Origin: Albimonas sp963977235
Lineage (GTDB): Bacteria > Pseudomonadota > Alphaproteobacteria > Rhodobacterales > Rhodobacteraceae
Direction: 5' to 3'
Assembly: GCF_963977235.1 (NCBI RefSeq)
Contig: NZ_CAXBOD010000001.1
Location: 62,001-126,000 of the forward strand
DNA length: 64,000 bases
Shown here: positions 61,355 to 64,000 of the stretch, in pieces
Layout of the letters: each line of letters opens with the position of its first letter
How positions within the stretch are numbered: the stretch's first letter is position 1
The notes under the pieces: generated by a model
Told to the model about the DNA's origin: nothing
Database searches by the model: none
The model's input: only the letters and a program-made list of their open reading frames with translations
Program-made: the position numbers and the translations under genes

Positions 61355-63412
61355 TCAGCCTGCCGCGGCGGTTCTCCTGTCGGCGCTGGTCTGGGCCTCG
61401 ATCAGCGCCTCGGTCGCGACGCGATCGGCGGGACGTCCGAACAGCCACCCCTGGCTCGACACGCAGCCGGCCTGGCGCAGGAAGGCGAGCTGCGCCTCCG
61501 TTTCCACCCCTTCGGCGAGGACCGGGATGTCCAGCGCCTCCCCCAGGATCAGGGTCGAGCGCACGATGGCCGCGCCCTGCCGGTCGTCGGGCAGGTTCTG
61601 GATGAAGCTGCGGTCGATCTTGATCTTGTCGAACGGGTAGGCCTTGAGCGTCGCGAGCGAGGCGTAGCCGGTGCCGTAGTCGTCCATCGCCACGCGCACC
61701 CCCGCCCGTTTCAGGGCCGAGATCACCCGGCGCGCCCGCTCCTGGTCGGCGATCAGGCTGGCCTCGGTGATCTCCAGCTCCAGCCGCCCGGCGTCGAGGC
61801 CGGAGACCAGCAGCGCGTCCATCACCGTCTCGGCGAAGTCGGGACGGGCGAGCTGTCGGGGGGCCACGTTGACCGCGATGCTGATCCCCCTGGGCCAATG
61901 CGCGGCGGTCTGGCAGGCCTCCTGCAACACCCAGTCGCCGATCTCGTTGATCAGGCCGGTGGTCTCGGCCAGCGGCACGAACTCATCGGGCGAGACCAGG
62001 CCGCGGGTTGGGTGACGCCAGCGCAACAGAGCCTCGAAGCCGACGATGCGACGGGTGGCGTTGTCGTTCTGGGGTTGGAAGAACAGCTCCAGCTCCAGGT
62101 TCTCAAGCGCGGCCTTCAGCTCCATCGTCAGGGCGGAACGCCCGCGGCTCGCCTCGTCCATGCGGGCGTCGTAGACCAAGATCGGCTCGTCCGCAGCGCC
62201 CTTGGCGCGATACATGGCAAGATCGGCGCGGCCCAGCAGCGCCTCGACCGAGCGGCCATGCTCGGGCGCCACGGCGACGCCGAGGCTGGCGCCGACCGAG
62301 AGCCGGGCGTCGGGCCATTCGACCTCGCCGGTCATGGCGTCGTGCAGGCGGCGGGCGAAGGCCAGCGCCTCGGCCCGGGCGGCGCCGACCTTCAGCGCGA
62401 TGAATTCGTCCGCTCCCGCGCGGCCCAGGATCTCCCCCGCCTGCAGCCGGGCCGAGGCGCGATCGCTCAGGGTCTTGAGCAGGTGGTCGCCCGCGTCGAG
62501 CCCGTGCACGTCGTTGATCGGCTTGAAGCGATCGAGATCGAGGACGATCACCGCGATTCCCGCCTCCAGCGCCGCATCGGCCCGCAGCAGCCGATCGAGC
62601 GAATTGCGCAGACTGGCGCGGTTGGGCAGCCCGGTCAGCGGGTCATGAAAGGCGGCGTAGGTCAGCCGCTCCCCATGTTCCTGGCGGCCGGCCTCGTCGA
62701 TCAGGAAACTGGACGCCCCGACCAGCAGGATCAGCGCCGTCACCGCGACCACCATCATCGCCAGCAGCGAGTCGGGGACCAGGTCCGCCCCTTCGGGCGG
62801 CGCCGCGCCGGTGGGCGAGACGGCGAGCGCCCCCATCGCCGTGAAATGGGTAACGCAGATCGCCAGCACGAAGAACCCGGCGCCGCCGCTCCAGCAGAAC
62901 CGGGTGACGGGCCGCGCCAGACGGTTCGCGGTCAGCGCCCCCAGCGTGGGCCCGGCAATCGCCGAGGCCGCGACAAGATCGGCGTCCCACTCGAAGATCC
63001 CGGCCATCTGCACCGAGCTCATGCCCAGGAAGTGCATTCCCACGATGCTCGCGCCCATCACCGCGCCGCCGGCCTCGGCCAGCAGGGACCCGTTCGAGGC
63101 GCGGATCATCGTCTGCCCCACGAGCACGCCGACCATCGCGACCAGCAGAGAAAGCAGTGTGAGTTCAGCGTCGTAGCCGTGGGGAACGCCCGGATCGAAG
63201 CCCAGCATGGCCACGAAGTGCGTGGTCCAGATCGTGGCGCCGCCGATCACCGAGGACTGCACGATGAACCAGGCGCCGCGGCGCCCCCGCTCCTGCGGGA
63301 CCATGCGAAACAGCCGCGCCGAGATCAGCGAGCCGATCAGCGCGGTCAACGCGGCAAGGAACACCAGGCGCAGGTCATGGCCGTCCTGGATGCAAGTTAG
63401 GATGCGGATCAC
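61355..63412 (-). CDS. MHYT-GGDEF-EAL membrane protein (cyclic-di-GMP phosphodiesterase likely)
   Basis: A 685-residue signalling protein. Seven hydrophobic segments form an MHYT sensor with THFVAMLGF, MHFLGMSSV and THFTAMGAL, thought to bind copper or a gas. The GGDEF domain follows (about 255-415); its active-site loop reads GADEF in GRAGADEFIAL, so diguanylate cyclase activity is doubtful. The EAL domain (about 430-675) is complete, with FEALLRWRHP, MDDYGTGYASLATL and KIDRSFI, predicting c-di-GMP hydrolysis. It is convergent with dnaQ. Confidence 0.93.
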   Translation of the reverse strand: MIRILTCIQDGHDLRLVFLAALTALIGSLISARLFRMVPQERGRRGAWFIVQSSVIGGATIWTTHFVAMLGFDPGVPHGYDAELTLLSLLVAMVGVLVGQTMIRASNGSLLAEAGGAVMGASIVGMHFLGMSSVQMAGIFEWDADLVAASAIAGPTLGALTANRLARPVTRFCWSGGAGFFVLAICVTHFTAMGALAVSPTGAAPPEGADLVPDSLLAMMVVAVTALILLVGASSFLIDEAGRQEHGERLTYAAFHDPLTGLPNRASLRNSLDRLLRADAALEAGIAVIVLDLDRFKPINDVHGLDAGDHLLKTLSDRASARLQAGEILGRAGADEFIALKVGAARAEALAFARRLHDAMTGEVEWPDARLSVGASLGVAVAPEHGRSVEALLGRADLAMYRAKGAADEPILVYDARMDEASRGRSALTMELKAALENLELELFFQPQNDNATRRIVGFEALLRWRHPTRGLVSPDEFVPLAETTGLINEIGDWVLQEACQTAAHWPRGISIAVNVAPRQLARPDFAETVMDALLVSGLDAGRLELEITEASLIADQERARRVISALKRAGVRVAMDDYGTGYASLATLKAYPFDKIKIDRSFIQNLPDDRQGAAIVRSTLILGEALDIPVLAEGVETEAQLAFLRQAGCVSSQGWLFGRPADRVATEALIEAQTSADRRTAAAG

Positions 63413-63517
63413 GCTGGGCCCGTCGGGATGCTCTGTTTCTGTCCCGGGACCCTGACACGATTCGCTTTATGGAGAGTTTCGCCGCGCAGTGGCCGGTGCG
63501 GGCGCGGGGCGCCCGAT

Positions 63518-63540
63518 CCGGGACCGCGGCGGTCCCGGAG
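63518..63540 (-). terminator. Hairpin downstream of secB (outer)
   Basis: Arms TCCGGGACCG and CGGTCCCGGA with loop CGG, just beyond the longer palindrome that follows secB. Confidence 0.5.
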
Positions 63541-63546
63541 CCCAAA

Positions 63547-63574
63547 GCGGGCCGACGGCGCGCCGTCGGCCCGC
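63547..63574 (-). terminator. Perfect 28-bp palindrome after secB
   Basis: Arms GCGGGCCGACGGCG and CGCCGTCGGCCCGC, located 12 bp after the secB stop and followed on the minus strand by TTTGGG. Probably the secB terminator. Confidence 0.65.
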
Positions 63575-63585
63575 CCGCGTCCGGA

Positions 63586-64000
63586 TCAGGCGGTGCCGGC
63601 GGGCTGGCCGCCCTGGGCGGCCTGGCGACGGGCGACTTCCTGGCGGTAGATGCTGACGAAATCGACCATGTCCAGCATCAGCGGGGGATAGCCGCCGTCG
63701 CGGGTCACGTCGGCCACGATGCGGCGCGCGAAGGGGAACAGCTGGCGCGGGCACTCGATCAGCAGCAGCGGATGCAGATGCTCCTGCGGCACGTTCTTGA
63801 TCGAGAACAGGCCCGCATAGTCCAGCTCGGTGATGAACACCGTCTTCTCTCCGGCCTTCGAGGTGGCCGAGAGCTTCAGCGAGACCTCGTAGCGGTCCTC
63901 GCCGCGCGGCTTGGCGTCGAGGTTCACCGAGACCTGGATCTCCGGCTTGTCCTCGGGCAGCCCGCCGGACTGGGCGGCGACGTTCTCGAACGACAGGTCG
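63586..64000 (-). CDS. secB: Protein-export chaperone SecB (partial)
   Basis: The last 138 residues of SecB, running off the right edge; the N-terminus is missing. DLSFENVAAQSGGLPEDKPE, VSVNLDAKP, FITELDYAGLFSI and ECPRQLFPFARRIVADVTRDGG are typical. SecB keeps exported precursors unfolded and hands them to SecA. Its place after dnaQ near the origin matches Caulobacter. Confidence 0.95.
   Translation of the reverse strand, partial: DLSFENVAAQSGGLPEDKPEIQVSVNLDAKPRGEDRYEVSLKLSATSKAGEKTVFITELDYAGLFSIKNVPQEHLHPLLLIECPRQLFPFARRIVADVTRDGGYPPLMLDMVDFVSIYRQEVARRQAAQGGQPAGTA

Overview
The window is chromosomal DNA from a very GC-rich alphaproteobacterium, most likely order Rhodobacterales. The evidence is the ethylmalonyl-CoA pathway pair (ccr and ecm), a Rhodobacter-type porin, HemJ as protoporphyrinogen oxidase, and the gene order rho-hemJ-hemE-origin-PPDK regulator-maf-aroE-coaE-dnaQ-secB known from Caulobacter and relatives. 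I cannot name the genus. No rRNA or tRNA gene, insertion sequence, prophage or CRISPR array was seen.

Layout. 1-11 kb: end of a PuuE-like deacetylase, an amidase, a UbiH-type hydroxylase, a receiver-only response regulator, a glutamine synthetase-family ligase, a BON/OmpA envelope protein with a coiled-coil partner, then thrC, an M16 peptidase and a GNAT enzyme. 11-17 kb: a CDF metal exporter and two tandem luxR-luxI quorum-sensing cassettes on the minus strand, with a small unknown gene and a large non-coding spacer between them. 17-22 kb: ccr and ecm in divergent orientation, with a glycosyltransferase gene between them. 22-29 kb: a SHOCT protein, ilvD, a MATE exporter, two hotdog thioesterases, a MerR regulator and a DUF4287 protein. 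29-37 kb: a plus-strand fatty-acid beta-oxidation cluster (two acyl-CoA dehydrogenases, GST, thiolase, cupin, FadJ-like enzyme). 37-48 kb: lolA, xthA, an OmpR-type regulator, ribA, an L,D-transpeptidase, the PLP protein YggS, a porin, a DUF3576 lipoprotein, and leuS-lptE-holA. 48-64 kb: the replication-origin neighbourhood.

Origin region. From 48.7 to 57.2 kb all genes run on the minus strand (parB, parA, rsmG, mnmG, mnmE, rho, hemJ, hemE). From 57.7 to 61.3 kb they run on the plus strand. The 471-bp gap between these blocks holds a perfect DnaA box and several near-matches and is very probably oriC. Two parS sites lie 4.7-6.7 kb to its left, inside rsmG and at the start of mnmG.

How the genes connect. 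Ccr and Ecm carry C4/C5 acyl-CoA flux, which the beta-oxidation cluster could feed. Both have TTGCG/CGCAA half-sites upstream, suggesting a shared short-chain acyl-CoA-responsive regulator. The two lux cassettes look like an internal duplication that has diverged strongly in base composition. Many operon ends carry long GC palindromes, and three hairpin families recur at gene ends.
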